DNA of 40,607 bases from Gammaproteobacteria bacterium. GTDB taxonomy: Bacteria > Pseudomonadota > Gammaproteobacteria > JAJFKO01. The position numbers and the translations under genes are program-made. The stretch is from NCBI GenBank assembly GCA_028284465.1, contig JANQRR010000028.1, positions 1 through 40,607 of the forward strand, in the 5' to 3' direction. Below the pieces are notes generated by a model, which saw nothing but the letters and a program-made list of their open reading frames with translations, ran no database searches and was not told the DNA's origin. This document shows, piece after piece, positions 27,806 through 37,168 of this stretch (position 1 is its first letter; every line of letters starts with the position of its first letter).

Positions 27806-28861
27806 ATGATATTTTATGGTTTATTGATTTTAAGTGGTATTGTTTGTCTTTGGGATTGGGCAATTGAATTGCCTAAGCGCAAACAAACTATACGTAAAGA
27901 GCTTGAAAGTAGTAAAGGCAAAAAAACTGTTGATCCAGAGCGTTATCAAGAAATGACAAAAGCGCCAGGCTTTATTCAATTTGCTGAATTAATTTTTGTG
28001 TTATCGTTATTAGTAGTGTTAGTGAATGCCTTAGGAATAGAATTGTTATTAGTTGCAGCAACGGTTGTTTTAGGAGTTGGTTGGTTATTGGTATATTTGC
28101 TTTATCGCAAACAAACTAAGCTGGTAAAACAAAATCCAACAGCCATTAATCAACAAATGCGAGTGTTATCGTTGACGCACGTTCGTGGCTTATTAAAATC
28201 GACGTTTATCATTTTATTAGTCGTAGTATTGCTGCGTTCATTTTTAATTGAACCTTTTCGAGTGCCGACAGGTTCATTAAAACCTACTATTAAAATTGGA
28301 GATTTTATTGCAGTTAATAAATATGATTATGGTTTGCGAGTGCCAGTATCGAATAAAAAATTCTTACAAGTCGGTGAGCCTAAAGTTGGTGATATTGTAG
28401 TATTTCATTGGCCACCGAACCCAAAAGTGGATTATATTAAACGCGTTGTCGGTGTGCCAGGCGATCGGATCAGTTATATCAACAAAGTATTATATGTCAA
28501 TGGCAAACAAGCTAAACAAAAATTGCTGGGTTACACCACCGATACCAATGGTAATGGCAATGTTTGGAAAGTAGCGATCAAACAAGAAGATCTTAATGGT
28601 ATCAAACATAACATTTATATTCGCCCTGACGTGCCCGCACAAAATTTTGTAAATTTAGTAGTGCCTAAAGGATATTACTTTATGATGGGTGATAATCGAG
28701 ATGACAGTTTAGATAGTCGTTATTGGGGTTTTGTCCCAGAAAAAGATTTAGTTGGGAAAGCATTTTTAATTTGGATGAGTTGGCGTGGTATTCATCCATT
28801 TAATGTCACTGGAATAAAAGATTCAATACGCTGGCATCGATTATTCAAACCGATCCATTAA
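27806..28861 (+). CDS. lepB: Signal peptidase I (leader peptidase)
   Basis: A 351-residue S26 peptidase. The catalytic serine is Ser157 in RVPTGSLKPTIKIGDF. The usual SMxPT box reads SLKPT. The general base is Lys212 in VDYIKRVVGVPGDRI, and the C-terminal box is YYFMMGDNRDDSLDSRYWGF. Hydrophobic segments lie at residues about 2-18, 57-100 and 131-147, one more region than in E. coli LepB. It cleaves signal peptides on the periplasmic face. It starts directly at the lepA stop and is followed after 10 bases by rnc. Confidence 0.96.
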   Translation: MIFYGLLILSGIVCLWDWAIELPKRKQTIRKELESSKGKKTVDPERYQEMTKAPGFIQFAELIFVLSLLVVLVNALGIELLLVAATVVLGVGWLLVYLLYRKQTKLVKQNPTAINQQMRVLSLTHVRGLLKSTFIILLVVVLLRSFLIEPFRVPTGSLKPTIKIGDFIAVNKYDYGLRVPVSNKKFLQVGEPKVGDIVVFHWPPNPKVDYIKRVVGVPGDRISYINKVLYVNGKQAKQKLLGYTTDTNGNGNVWKVAIKQEDLNGIKHNIYIRPDVPAQNFVNLVVPKGYYFMMGDNRDDSLDSRYWGFVPEKDLVGKAFLIWMSWRGIHPFNVTGIKDSIRWHRLFKPIH

Positions 28862-28871
28862 AGAGGCAGGC

Positions 28872-29555
28872 ATGAGTTCGTTAACATTGTTGTGCAAAAA
28901 CTTAGGCTATCAATTTAAAGATATGTCATTGTTAGAATTAGCGTTATCACATCGCAGCGCGCCAGGGATGAGTAATGAACGTTTAGAATTTTTAGGCGAT
29001 GCAATTTTAAATTTCACGATTGCTGCAGCGTTATATCAGCAATTTCCGCAGGCAAAAGAAGGAGAATTAAGCCGTTTTCGTGCTGCATTAGTGAAAGGTG
29101 AAACGCTAGCGCAGTTAGCAAAAGAATTTGACCTATCGACATATTTACGTTTAGGCATTGGCGAGCTCAAAACTGGTGGAGCTTATCGTGAGTCTATTCA
29201 AGCAGATTGTGTTGAAGCGATCATTGGGGCGATTTATCTTGATGCGAGCATTGATGTGGCACGCGATCGAATTTTAGCATGGTTTGCAACTCGGCTAGCA
29301 GCGATTGATGCAGCTACATTTACTAAAGATCCTAAAACCCAGTTGCAAGAATATATGCAAAGTAAAAAATTACCATTGCCAACGTATAAAGTAACAGCAA
29401 CTACTGGTAAATCACACGCACAACGATTTCACATTGAGTGTTGTGTTAAAGGTTTGCCGCATGTGACTGAAGGTGAAGGCTCTACTCGACGTAAAGCCGA
29501 ACAAGCAGCAGCAAAAGCGTATTTAACCAAGGTTGATCCTAATGACAGACACTAA
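28872..29555 (+). CDS. rnc: Ribonuclease III
   Basis: A 227-residue RNase III. The signature NERLEFLGDAIL contains Glu39 and Asp43; the second acidic pair is Asp111 and Glu114 in ADCVEAIIGAIYLD. The C-terminal double-stranded RNA-binding domain runs from about residue 153 (DPKTQLQEYMQ) to GSTRRKAEQAAAKAYL. It processes rRNA precursors and structured mRNAs, and the long hairpin between rplC and rplD would be a possible substrate. Its end overlaps era by 14 bases. Confidence 0.98.
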   Translation: MSSLTLLCKNLGYQFKDMSLLELALSHRSAPGMSNERLEFLGDAILNFTIAAALYQQFPQAKEGELSRFRAALVKGETLAQLAKEFDLSTYLRLGIGELKTGGAYRESIQADCVEAIIGAIYLDASIDVARDRILAWFATRLAAIDAATFTKDPKTQLQEYMQSKKLPLPTYKVTATTGKSHAQRFHIECCVKGLPHVTEGEGSTRRKAEQAAAKAYLTKVDPNDRH

Positions 29556-30432
29556 ACATTGTGGCTATGTAGCAATTATCGGCAGGCCAAATGTAGGCAA
29601 GTCGACGTTATTAAATCAATTATTAGCTCACAAACTTAGTATCACCGCACGCAAACCACAAACCACGCGCCATGCAATTCTAGGTGTATTAACGCATGAA
29701 ACTAAACAAGCTATTTTTATTGATACACCAGGGTTACATTTAGGTAAAACCAAGGCCATTAATCGTTACATGAATCGCGCCGCTAGTAGTGCTTTAGTGG
29801 ATGCCGATGTAGTCATCTTAGTTATCGAAGCATTACGCTGGACAGAAGAAGATGCTTGGGTATTAACAAAACTTGCTAAAGTAACATCGCCTGTATTATT
29901 AGTTATTAACAAAGTTGATCAAGTTAAACAAAAAACATCGTTGTTACCATTTATTGAAGAACTTTCTACAAAACATGCATTTAAAAATATTATTCCATTA
30001 TCGGCGCAAACGGGTGATAATGTTGCGGCATTGATGCAGCAAATCATGGATTTATTGCCCATTGGCGAACATTTATTCCCGCCAGATCAACTGACAGATC
30101 GCAATCAACGATTTTTAGCAACTGAAATAGTACGCGAAAAGTTGATCCGTCATTTAGGCGATGAATTGCCACATGAATTATCAGTGACTTTGGAAGAGTA
30201 CAAAGTCAAAAATAACGTTATCCATATGCATATGATCATTTGGGTGGAACGTAAAGGTCAGAAAGTTATAGTGGTAGGCCGAGATGGTGAATTGTTAAAA
30301 AAGCTTGGCACTAAAGCGCGCTTGGAAATGGAAAAAATGTTTGGCCAGAAAGTGTATTTAAATTTATGGGTAAAAGTAAAATCTGGTTGGACCGATAATA
30401 ACGCAGCACTTAAACAGTTTGGCTACGAATAA
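29542..30432 (+). CDS. era: GTPase Era
   Basis: A 296-residue GTPase with GRPNVGKSTLLNQLL (P-loop, residues 14-21), the TARKPQTTRH switch region, DTPGLHLGK, NKVDQV and the SAQTGDN motif. The C-terminal KH domain contains GQKVIVVGRDGELLKKLGTK and NLWVKVKSGWTDN. Era binds the 3' end of 16S rRNA during 30S maturation. I take ATG 29542 rather than TTG 29533. recO, which follows era in many gammaproteobacteria, is not present; a convergent wrbA comes next. Confidence 0.97.
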   Translation: MTDTKHCGYVAIIGRPNVGKSTLLNQLLAHKLSITARKPQTTRHAILGVLTHETKQAIFIDTPGLHLGKTKAINRYMNRAASSALVDADVVILVIEALRWTEEDAWVLTKLAKVTSPVLLVINKVDQVKQKTSLLPFIEELSTKHAFKNIIPLSAQTGDNVAALMQQIMDLLPIGEHLFPPDQLTDRNQRFLATEIVREKLIRHLGDELPHELSVTLEEYKVKNNVIHMHMIIWVERKGQKVIVVGRDGELLKKLGTKARLEMEKMFGQKVYLNLWVKVKSGWTDNNAALKQFGYE

Positions 30433-30448
30433 TTTTTTTATTGTTTGA

Positions 30449-31063
<615 letters not shown>

Positions 31064-31100
31064 TTATTCTAAACAAGGATAAGCGCAAAGGAAACAAGAA

Positions 31101-32303
31101 ATGACAAAAACTTCGCAAAATTGGTTGCGTCATGTATGGCAATTTTGTTGTTATATTTGCCAAGAATTTGTTGCTGATGGATGCATGCATCGTGCGGCTG
31201 CGCTTGCCTATACAGCTTTATTATCGTTAGTGCCACTAATGACAGTGAGTTTTGCAGTATTATCAGCCTTTCCAGTGTTTAAAGGTATAAGCGAGCGTCT
31301 GCAAAGCTTTGTATTTGAAAATTTTGTAGCCTCATCAGGCAAAGTAGTACTGAGTTACATTCAAGGATTTACCCAACAAGCATCTAGGTTGTCAGTGGTT
31401 GGTTTTTTAGTGCTGATCATTACCGCGATTTTAGTGTTATTTACCGCAGAGCGTACTCTAAATGTAATTTGGAAAGTGCATAAGCGGCGCAGCAATGTTT
31501 CAGCATTTTTAATTTATTGGTCGGTGTTAACATTTGTGCCGATATTAGCAGGTTTTAGTTTTTTATTATCAAATTACATTACGTCATTGCCCTATATTTC
31601 ACAATTATTTGCGGGTATGAGCGATGCTAAAATTCCAATACTCACCGTAGTGTCATTTGTATTGTTAGCTTTAGCGCTAGCGTTTTTTTATATTATAGTG
31701 CCAAACTGTTATGTGAAAATTTGGCATGGCTTGGCAGGGGGGGTGTTAGCAGCGATATTAATAGAAATTGCTAAATGGGGTTTTGCGCTATATTTACAGT
31801 ATTTTCCGACCTATAAATTATTGTATGGTGCTGTGGCCATCATACCGATCTTTTTAATATGGATTTATTTATGTTGGATTATTATTTTATTAGGCGCTGA
31901 ATTAAGCCATGCATTATCGGTGCGCTATGTGTTAAGACCAGGCCCAAAATTAGATGGTTTTACTCATGCATTTCGTTGGTTAGGCTATTTATGGCAAGCT
32001 CAACAACAAGGTAAAGCTGTGTCGCGCTTAACAATGATTAAAAAAGATCAAGAAGATTATGAAGTGGTGCCGCGCGAGTTACTTAACTGCTTACAAGAGT
32101 TAAAGTTAATTGAAACAACGTCAGTAGATAAATTTATTTTAGCGCGCGATTTTTCACAATTAAGCTTTAATCAATTGCGGCAAATGTTACCTTGGCCATT
32201 ACCAAAAACTATTTTAGACAAAAGATTGGCCAAAGTGTTGACAGATATTGATGAATGTTTCGAGAAAGTTGCTGCTATGCCATTGATTGCTTTCTATCAA
32301 TGA
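31101..32303 (+). CDS. YihY/BrkB-family inner-membrane protein
   Basis: A 400-residue protein. The N-terminal 280 residues hold about six hydrophobic segments, including ALAYTALLSLVPLMTVSFAV, LVLIITAILVLFTAERTLNVIW-type sequence, and IIPIFLIWIYLCWIIILLGA. This pattern is the UPF0761 (YihY) family, once misannotated as ribonuclease BN. The soluble C-terminal 110 residues resemble a winged-helix part found in some members. The function is unknown; transport or envelope roles have been proposed. AAGGAAAC lies before ATG 31101. Confidence 0.88.
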   Translation: MTKTSQNWLRHVWQFCCYICQEFVADGCMHRAAALAYTALLSLVPLMTVSFAVLSAFPVFKGISERLQSFVFENFVASSGKVVLSYIQGFTQQASRLSVVGFLVLIITAILVLFTAERTLNVIWKVHKRRSNVSAFLIYWSVLTFVPILAGFSFLLSNYITSLPYISQLFAGMSDAKIPILTVVSFVLLALALAFFYIIVPNCYVKIWHGLAGGVLAAILIEIAKWGFALYLQYFPTYKLLYGAVAIIPIFLIWIYLCWIIILLGAELSHALSVRYVLRPGPKLDGFTHAFRWLGYLWQAQQQGKAVSRLTMIKKDQEDYEVVPRELLNCLQELKLIETTSVDKFILARDFSQLSFNQLRQMLPWPLPKTILDKRLAKVLTDIDECFEKVAAMPLIAFYQ

Positions 32304-32357
32304 AAGTGATTGTGTTATAATATCGTCTATTTTTCGTTAACCCACGAGATGACCTTC

Positions 32358-32516
32358 GTCATTGCGACCGCGACTGCGAGCGTAGCGCGGCAGGCGGCGG
32401 GAAGCAATCCAGATCCGTTATCCCGTGGCTTGGATAGTTCGTCATCCCGCGGCTTGACTGCAGGACCCAGCTCAGCTTCTGGATTGCTTCGTCGTTACAC
32501 TCCTCGCAATGACGAG
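32358..32516. repeat. Composite palindromic repeat: one element nested in another
   Basis: The outer arms belong to the dispersed repeat: left GTCATTGCGACCGCGACTGC (32358 on) to GAAGCAATCCAGA, right TCTGGATTGCTTCGTCG (32478) to CTCGCAATGACGAG. Between them (about 32413-32477) lies a different motif, TTATCCCGTGGCTTGGAT and GTCATCCCGCGGCTTGACTG, which looks like part of a second repeat family. Extra G/C-rich sequence (GCGGCAGGCGGCGGG) enlarges the left arm. The unit fills most of the 285 bases between the YihY-family gene and the acyl-CoA dehydrogenase gene. Confidence 0.85.
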
Positions 32517-32588
32517 GAACAAATTTTTGCGACGACGTCCTGAGCTAAAAGACGAAATTATTGACGATGTTATTGAAGAGGAAGGAAA

Positions 32589-34376
32589 ATGCCAGTATAC
32601 AAAGCTCCACTACGCGACATGCGTTTTGTATTAAAAGAATTATGGAATATCGAAGAAGTATTATCAGTTTCACCAAAATTAGCAGAAGTGACAGTTGATG
32701 TTATCGATGCGGTGCTCGAAGAAGCCGCAAAAATTAATGAAAATCTATTATTTCCGTTAAATCAATCTGGCGACCAACAAGGTTGTCAGTTTAATGATGG
32801 CGATGTTAAAACGCCACCAGGTTTTAAAGAGGCTTATCAGCAATTAGTTGCTGGCGGTTGGCCATCATTAACGGGAGAACCTGAATTTGGTGGCCAAGGT
32901 TTTCCACAAATGATCAATGTCTGTTTCGAAGAAATGATGTGTTCGAGTAATCTTTCTTTTAGTTTATATGCAGAATTAACTCATGGCGTTGGCCAAGCAA
33001 TATATAAGCATGCGAGCGATGAATTAAAAGCATTGTACTTACCAAAATTAATTTCGGGTGAATGGACTGCAGTGATGTGTTTAACAGAATCGCATTGTGG
33101 TAGTGATTTAGGATTATTACGTACTAAAGCAAATGTTAATGGTGATGGTGCTTATCATATTACCGGGAGTAAAATTTTTATTACCGGTGGTGAACATGAT
33201 CTAGCAGACAATATCGTGCATTTAGTGTTAGCACGTTTGCCGGACGCACCGCCTGGTGTTAAAGGTATTAGTTTGTTTTTGGTGCCAAAGTTTTTGCCGA
33301 ATAGTGATGGTAGCTTAGGTGATCGTAATCACGTACATTGTGGCTCTATCGAACATAAGATGGGAATTAAAGGTTCAGCAACGTGTGTGATGAATTATGA
33401 CAATGCGATTGGCTATTTAGTTGGTGAACCACATAAAGGTTTAGCCGCGATGTTTACGGTGATGAATATTGCGCGGTTAGCGATTGGTTTGGAAGGCTTG
33501 GGTTTAGCGGAAGTGTCTTACCAAAATGCATTAGCGTATGCCAAAGAGCGACTCCAAGGGCGCGCGCCTGATAAGCCATTATTTCCGGAAAAAGCAGCCG
33601 ATCCAATCATCGTGCATCCCGATGTACGGCGGATGTTATTAACCATGAAAGCGTATAATGAAGCCGCACGAGCATTAGTAATTTGGGCGGCAAAGCATGT
33701 CGATATCGCAAAGTTTCATACTGATGATAAAGTGCAAGCTCAAGCTGAAAGTTTAGTCGCATTGTTAACACCAATCGTTAAGGCATTTACCACAGATTAT
33801 GGTTTTGAAGCTTGTAATTTAGGTTTGCAAGTATTAGGTGGCCATGGTTATGTAAGCGAATGGGGCATGGAGCAATATGTGCGTGATGCGCGGATCGCAC
33901 AAATTTATGAAGGCACCAATGGTATTCAAGCGATGGATTTGGTGAAACGCAAATTAGTGTTTGATAAAGGGCAAGCGTTGCATGCATTGCTTGAACAGAT
34001 CACTGGATTTATAGCTGAGCACAACAATAACAAGGCCATGGCTGAATTCAGTCAGCCATTAACAACTGCGATTGGGCATGTTGAACAAGCGTCAAGATAT
34101 ATTTTGACACAGGCGGGGACCAATAAAGCTGAGCTTGGTGCAAATGCAAATGAGTATTTGCATTTATTGTCATTAACCGTGTTTGGCTATATGTGGTTAC
34201 GCATGGCCGCGGTGGCATTGGCTAAGCAAGATGGTGATGATAGTGAGTTTTACGCTGCGAAATTGTTAACAGCGCGTTTTTATATGCAGCGTATATTGCC
34301 GAAAACTGCAAGCTTAGCGCAGATCATTCAAGCAGGCAGTGAACCATTGATGGCAATGCCTATTGAGCACTTTTAA
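32589..34376 (+). CDS. Acyl-CoA dehydrogenase, DmdC/C-terminal-domain type
   Basis: A 595-residue flavoenzyme of the long acyl-CoA dehydrogenase group that includes DmdC. The sequence has WPSLTGEPEFGGQGFPQ, TAVMCLTESHCGSDLGLL, ITGSKIFITGGEHD, HKMGIKGSATCVM and GGHGYVSEWGMEQYVRDARI. The predicted catalytic base is Glu441 in AQIYEGTNGIQAMDL. It oxidises acyl-CoA to enoyl-CoA and passes electrons to ETF. The substrate cannot be read from the sequence; the presence of icmF 3 kb away hints at short or branched chains. GAGGAAGGAAA precedes ATG 32589. Confidence 0.92.
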   Translation: MPVYKAPLRDMRFVLKELWNIEEVLSVSPKLAEVTVDVIDAVLEEAAKINENLLFPLNQSGDQQGCQFNDGDVKTPPGFKEAYQQLVAGGWPSLTGEPEFGGQGFPQMINVCFEEMMCSSNLSFSLYAELTHGVGQAIYKHASDELKALYLPKLISGEWTAVMCLTESHCGSDLGLLRTKANVNGDGAYHITGSKIFITGGEHDLADNIVHLVLARLPDAPPGVKGISLFLVPKFLPNSDGSLGDRNHVHCGSIEHKMGIKGSATCVMNYDNAIGYLVGEPHKGLAAMFTVMNIARLAIGLEGLGLAEVSYQNALAYAKERLQGRAPDKPLFPEKAADPIIVHPDVRRMLLTMKAYNEAARALVIWAAKHVDIAKFHTDDKVQAQAESLVALLTPIVKAFTTDYGFEACNLGLQVLGGHGYVSEWGMEQYVRDARIAQIYEGTNGIQAMDLVKRKLVFDKGQALHALLEQITGFIAEHNNNKAMAEFSQPLTTAIGHVEQASRYILTQAGTNKAELGANANEYLHLLSLTVFGYMWLRMAAVALAKQDGDDSEFYAAKLLTARFYMQRILPKTASLAQIIQAGSEPLMAMPIEHF

Positions 34377-34377
34377 A

Positions 34378-35598
34378 TTAATATTTATTGCTAGTTCGTA
34401 ATAGCAAGGTAATGATGATCATGGCTATTGCCAGCGTGATAAGGCACCAGCCGAGGCTTTGCGGATCCGTCATATGACTATAACTACCAACGATATTAAT
34501 ACTACCGCTGCCAAGCATTTGTAAAAATCCGGATAATGCAGCGGCGGTGCCGGCAATCATAGGAAAAGGTTTTAAAAAACCAGTTAATGCATTTGCGGCA
34601 ATCAAACCAAAACCAAACGTATTTAAGACTAAAGGAATAAGTACGCTAAATACCGTTGGAGTATGAAACATATGCACAACAGCTAAGGTGGCTCCTGATA
34701 CAAATATGCTACTGATACCTATTAGAATGATAGTGTCGATCGACAAGCGTGTTAGTTTGTTCAACCACAATGAAGTAAAGCTTCCAAGAAAAAGTCCAGC
34801 CGCAGGTAAAATGATCAAGCTACCGTATTGTGCAGGTGTCAATCCTAGTTGTTCTTGAAAAATAAAAGGTGAAATAGTGATATAAAGAATTTGTGCAGAG
34901 TAGCCAAGAATAATATATAAAACATAACGTAGATAAGTTTTGTTTTGCAATAATTTACGGTAATTTTGTAGTGTTGTTGCGAAATTAATTTTGGCGGTAA
35001 AGCGATGCTGATTAGTTTCAGGGAAAAAATAAATAATACCAGCAATCACAATACTGATATATCCACCTAAAATAATAAAAATTGCTCGCCAGCCAAACCA
35101 GGCTTGCAGATGGCCACCAATCAAGGGTGAAATTGCTGGCGTGATGGACGCTACCATAACAAGGTATGCAAGCGCGGATGTCAATTTTTTTTCATGGAAG
35201 CTATCACGTATTGTTGAACGCGCAAGCAATGAAGCAGCACCAGCACCAAAACCTTGAATTGCACGAGCAATGAGAAAATACTCAATCTCGTTAGTACAAG
35301 CAATCATTACTGTGCCTAGTAGCACAGTACCCATGCCTACCAATAATAGTGGCTTGCGGCCAAAGTAATCTGACAATGGTCCATAAAATAATTGTGAAGT
35401 TCCCAGAGCCATCAAATAGACAGCAACGCTGCTTTGTACTGCACTTTGACTAGTACTTAAAGCGTTAGCAATGACAGGTAATGAAGGTAAATATAATGTC
35501 GAAGCGAATTGCGCAACAGTCACAAAAATTAACGCCATGTATATGATTATATTGCTATTATTCGTTGTTGTTGATTTTGATGGCAGAGTCAAAGCCAT
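34378..35598 (-). CDS. MFS drug-resistance transporter, Bcr/CflA-like
   Basis: A 406-residue, 12-helix transporter. Landmarks: FASTLYLPSLPVIANALSTS at the first loop, MALGTSQLFYGPLSDYFGRKPLLL with the MFS motif A-type G-x3-D-x2-GRRP variant (GPLSDYFGRKP), and FLIARAIQGFGAGAASLLAR. Bcr/CflA proteins export chloramphenicol, bicyclomycin and similar compounds. I choose ATG 35598 because GAGG lies at good distance before it; the longer open frame to 35778 would run through the intergenic region into the divergent regulator. The gene is convergent with the acyl-CoA dehydrogenase gene, only one base after its stop. Confidence 0.92.
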   Translation of the reverse strand: MALTLPSKSTTTNNSNIIIYMALIFVTVAQFASTLYLPSLPVIANALSTSQSAVQSSVAVYLMALGTSQLFYGPLSDYFGRKPLLLVGMGTVLLGTVMIACTNEIEYFLIARAIQGFGAGAASLLARSTIRDSFHEKKLTSALAYLVMVASITPAISPLIGGHLQAWFGWRAIFIILGGYISIVIAGIIYFFPETNQHRFTAKINFATTLQNYRKLLQNKTYLRYVLYIILGYSAQILYITISPFIFQEQLGLTPAQYGSLIILPAAGLFLGSFTSLWLNKLTRLSIDTIILIGISSIFVSGATLAVVHMFHTPTVFSVLIPLVLNTFGFGLIAANALTGFLKPFPMIAGTAAALSGFLQMLGSGSINIVGSYSHMTDPQSLGWCLITLAIAMIIITLLLRTSNKY

Positions 35599-35649
35599 TA
35601 TTTGCCTCGTTGTTAAAAAGTAAAAATTTATCCATTTAAGTATATATTG

Positions 35650-35684
35650 ATTCTTCGAATTTGATAATATGCTATTTTTATAAT
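35650..35684 (+). promoter_or_regulatory. Divergent control region of the MFS and LysR genes
   Basis: The inverted repeat ATTC-TTC-GAAT (35650-35660) is an A/T-rich dyad of the kind LysR proteins often bind. A perfect TATAAT follows at 35679-35684 for the lysR gene, without a good -35 box. The region lies between divergent genes, where a LysR-type regulator usually binds to control itself and its neighbour. Confidence 0.4.
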
Positions 35685-35712
35685 AGTCTATGTCCTTTTG
35701 GGAATTAATCAG

Positions 35713-36600
35713 ATGATGGATTGGGTTCAATGTCTTGATACCTTTATCAAGGTGGTAGAAGTTAATAGCTTCGCGCAAGCGGCGCGTAACATGTATGCCA
35801 CACCTTCGGCGATCAGCAAACGTATTGCTTGGTTAGAAGAAGAATTAGGCGTGCAGTTATTGCATCGCACGACACGACGTTTAAGTTTGACTGAGCCGGG
35901 TGAAGCGCTTTATAAGCGCAGCAAACCATTGTTAACGGAATGGGATGAATTAAAAACTGAAATTGCCACCATGACTCAAGAACCCTGTGGTACATTACAT
36001 TTAGGAATGTCGATTTTATTCGGCAATTATTATATTGTGTCAATCTTGCCGGAGTTTCTGCAACGTTATCCAAAGATAACCTTAGATTTACATTTAACAA
36101 ATCGAGAAACTGATATTTTACAGGAACATATTGATATATTCATCAGCCATCAAGCGTATTTAAGGAATTATTCATCATTACAGTCGCAGTTGATCACCAC
36201 GTCGTATCGGCAAGTGTATGCAGCGCCGAATTATTTGCAACAATTTGGCGAACCAAAAACAGTTGCCGCATTGAAAAATCATAATTGCTTGATATATAGT
36301 ATGCTCGAACCACCGAAAATTTGGGAATTAAATGACGTTGCTATGGAAGTTAGTGGTAATTATTATGCGGATAATGGTGAAGCATTAATTAGTGCAGCAG
36401 TTGCTGGTGTCGGGCTAGTTTATGCAAGTCAGTTATTAATTAAGCGTCATATACAAAATAAAAAATTACAATTAATTTTACCAGAATATCGCTCGCCGGA
36501 TGTTAATATGTATGCGTATTATCCGCAGTCACGATATTTGCCACGCAAATGTGAAGTATTTTTAAAATTTTTACGTGAAAAATTAACATTTGAGGTTTAA
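35713..36600 (+). CDS. LysR-family transcriptional regulator
   Basis: A 295-residue regulator. The N-terminal helix-turn-helix is clear: FIKVVEVNSFAQAARNMYAT, then PSAISKRIAWLEEELGVQLL and HRTTRRLSLTEPGEALY. The rest is the substrate-binding-like effector domain (LHLGMSILFGNYYIVSILPE). It is divergent from the MFS exporter and is likely its regulator. ATG 35713 or the next ATG at 35716 is preferred over TTG 35698, with GGGA at 35700-35703. The def gene starts three bases after its stop and may share its transcript. Confidence 0.93.
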   Translation: MMDWVQCLDTFIKVVEVNSFAQAARNMYATPSAISKRIAWLEEELGVQLLHRTTRRLSLTEPGEALYKRSKPLLTEWDELKTEIATMTQEPCGTLHLGMSILFGNYYIVSILPEFLQRYPKITLDLHLTNRETDILQEHIDIFISHQAYLRNYSSLQSQLITTSYRQVYAAPNYLQQFGEPKTVAALKNHNCLIYSMLEPPKIWELNDVAMEVSGNYYADNGEALISAAVAGVGLVYASQLLIKRHIQNKKLQLILPEYRSPDVNMYAYYPQSRYLPRKCEVFLKFLREKLTFEV

Positions 36601-36603
36601 ATA

Positions 36604-37140
36604 ATGACGATTAAAAAGATTTTAATTATGGGCGAGCCTTCTTTATGGCAGCCTAGTAAACCTATCACTAATTTTACAACGAAAGATTTAGAAAGTTTAA
36701 TTAAGGATATGGCCGATACCATGGAACATAAGCGTGGTGTCGGTATCGCCGCGCCACAAATAGGTATTAATAAGCGAGTCATTCGTTTCGGCTGTAAAGA
36801 GAACCCACGTTATCCTTATGCTAAGCCTATCTCAATGACATTGCTAATTAATCCTGAGTATGAACCGATAGGTAATGAGAAAGTATTAGGCTGGGAAGGT
36901 TGTTTGAGTATTCCTGGATTGCGTGGTGTTGTGCAACGTTACCAAAAAATTCATTATTGGGGTTATGATGTTGCAGGCAATAAGATTGAGCGTAAAGTTG
37001 AGAGTTTTCATGCTCGAGTATTTCAACATGAATACGATCATATTGATGGTGTGCTATATCCATTACGCATGCCCGATCTGCATAAGTTTGGCTTTGAAGA
37101 AATTGTGATGGATAAAGTTTTAAAATGTGATATTAGTTAA
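36604..37140 (+). CDS. def: Peptide deformylase
   Basis: A 178-residue metallo-enzyme that removes formyl groups from nascent proteins. All three motifs are present: GVGIAAPQIG (residues 45-54), EGCLS with metal ligand Cys100, and QHEYDHIDG with His142, Glu143 and His146. It is not linked to fmt, the usual partner, and sits behind a lysR gene. It may therefore be a second deformylase. The ribosome-binding site must lie in the end of lysR. Confidence 0.94.
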   Translation: MTIKKILIMGEPSLWQPSKPITNFTTKDLESLIKDMADTMEHKRGVGIAAPQIGINKRVIRFGCKENPRYPYAKPISMTLLINPEYEPIGNEKVLGWEGCLSIPGLRGVVQRYQKIHYWGYDVAGNKIERKVESFHARVFQHEYDHIDGVLYPLRMPDLHKFGFEEIVMDKVLKCDIS

Positions 37141-37168
37141 GTTGATCTTGTTTTTTTAAGCAGTCTTG

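Noticed and set aside
32310..32543. 77-codon open frame between the YihY-family gene and the acyl-CoA dehydrogenase gene
   Set aside because: Almost all of it is translated palindromic repeat, including the typical RRYTPRNDE from one arm.
32508..32632. Small plus-strand frame of 41 codons starting with the ATG of the repeat arm (MTRNKFLRRRPELKDEIIDD...)
   Set aside because: It overlaps the start of the acyl-CoA dehydrogenase gene, has no ribosome-binding site and begins in repeat sequence; its acidic end could be a gene remnant, but the evidence is too thin.
35599..35778. N-terminal extension of the MFS transporter by 60 residues
   Set aside because: It would overlap the divergent lysR coding region and the control region. 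ATG 35598 has a proper GAGG site and gives the normal N-terminus.
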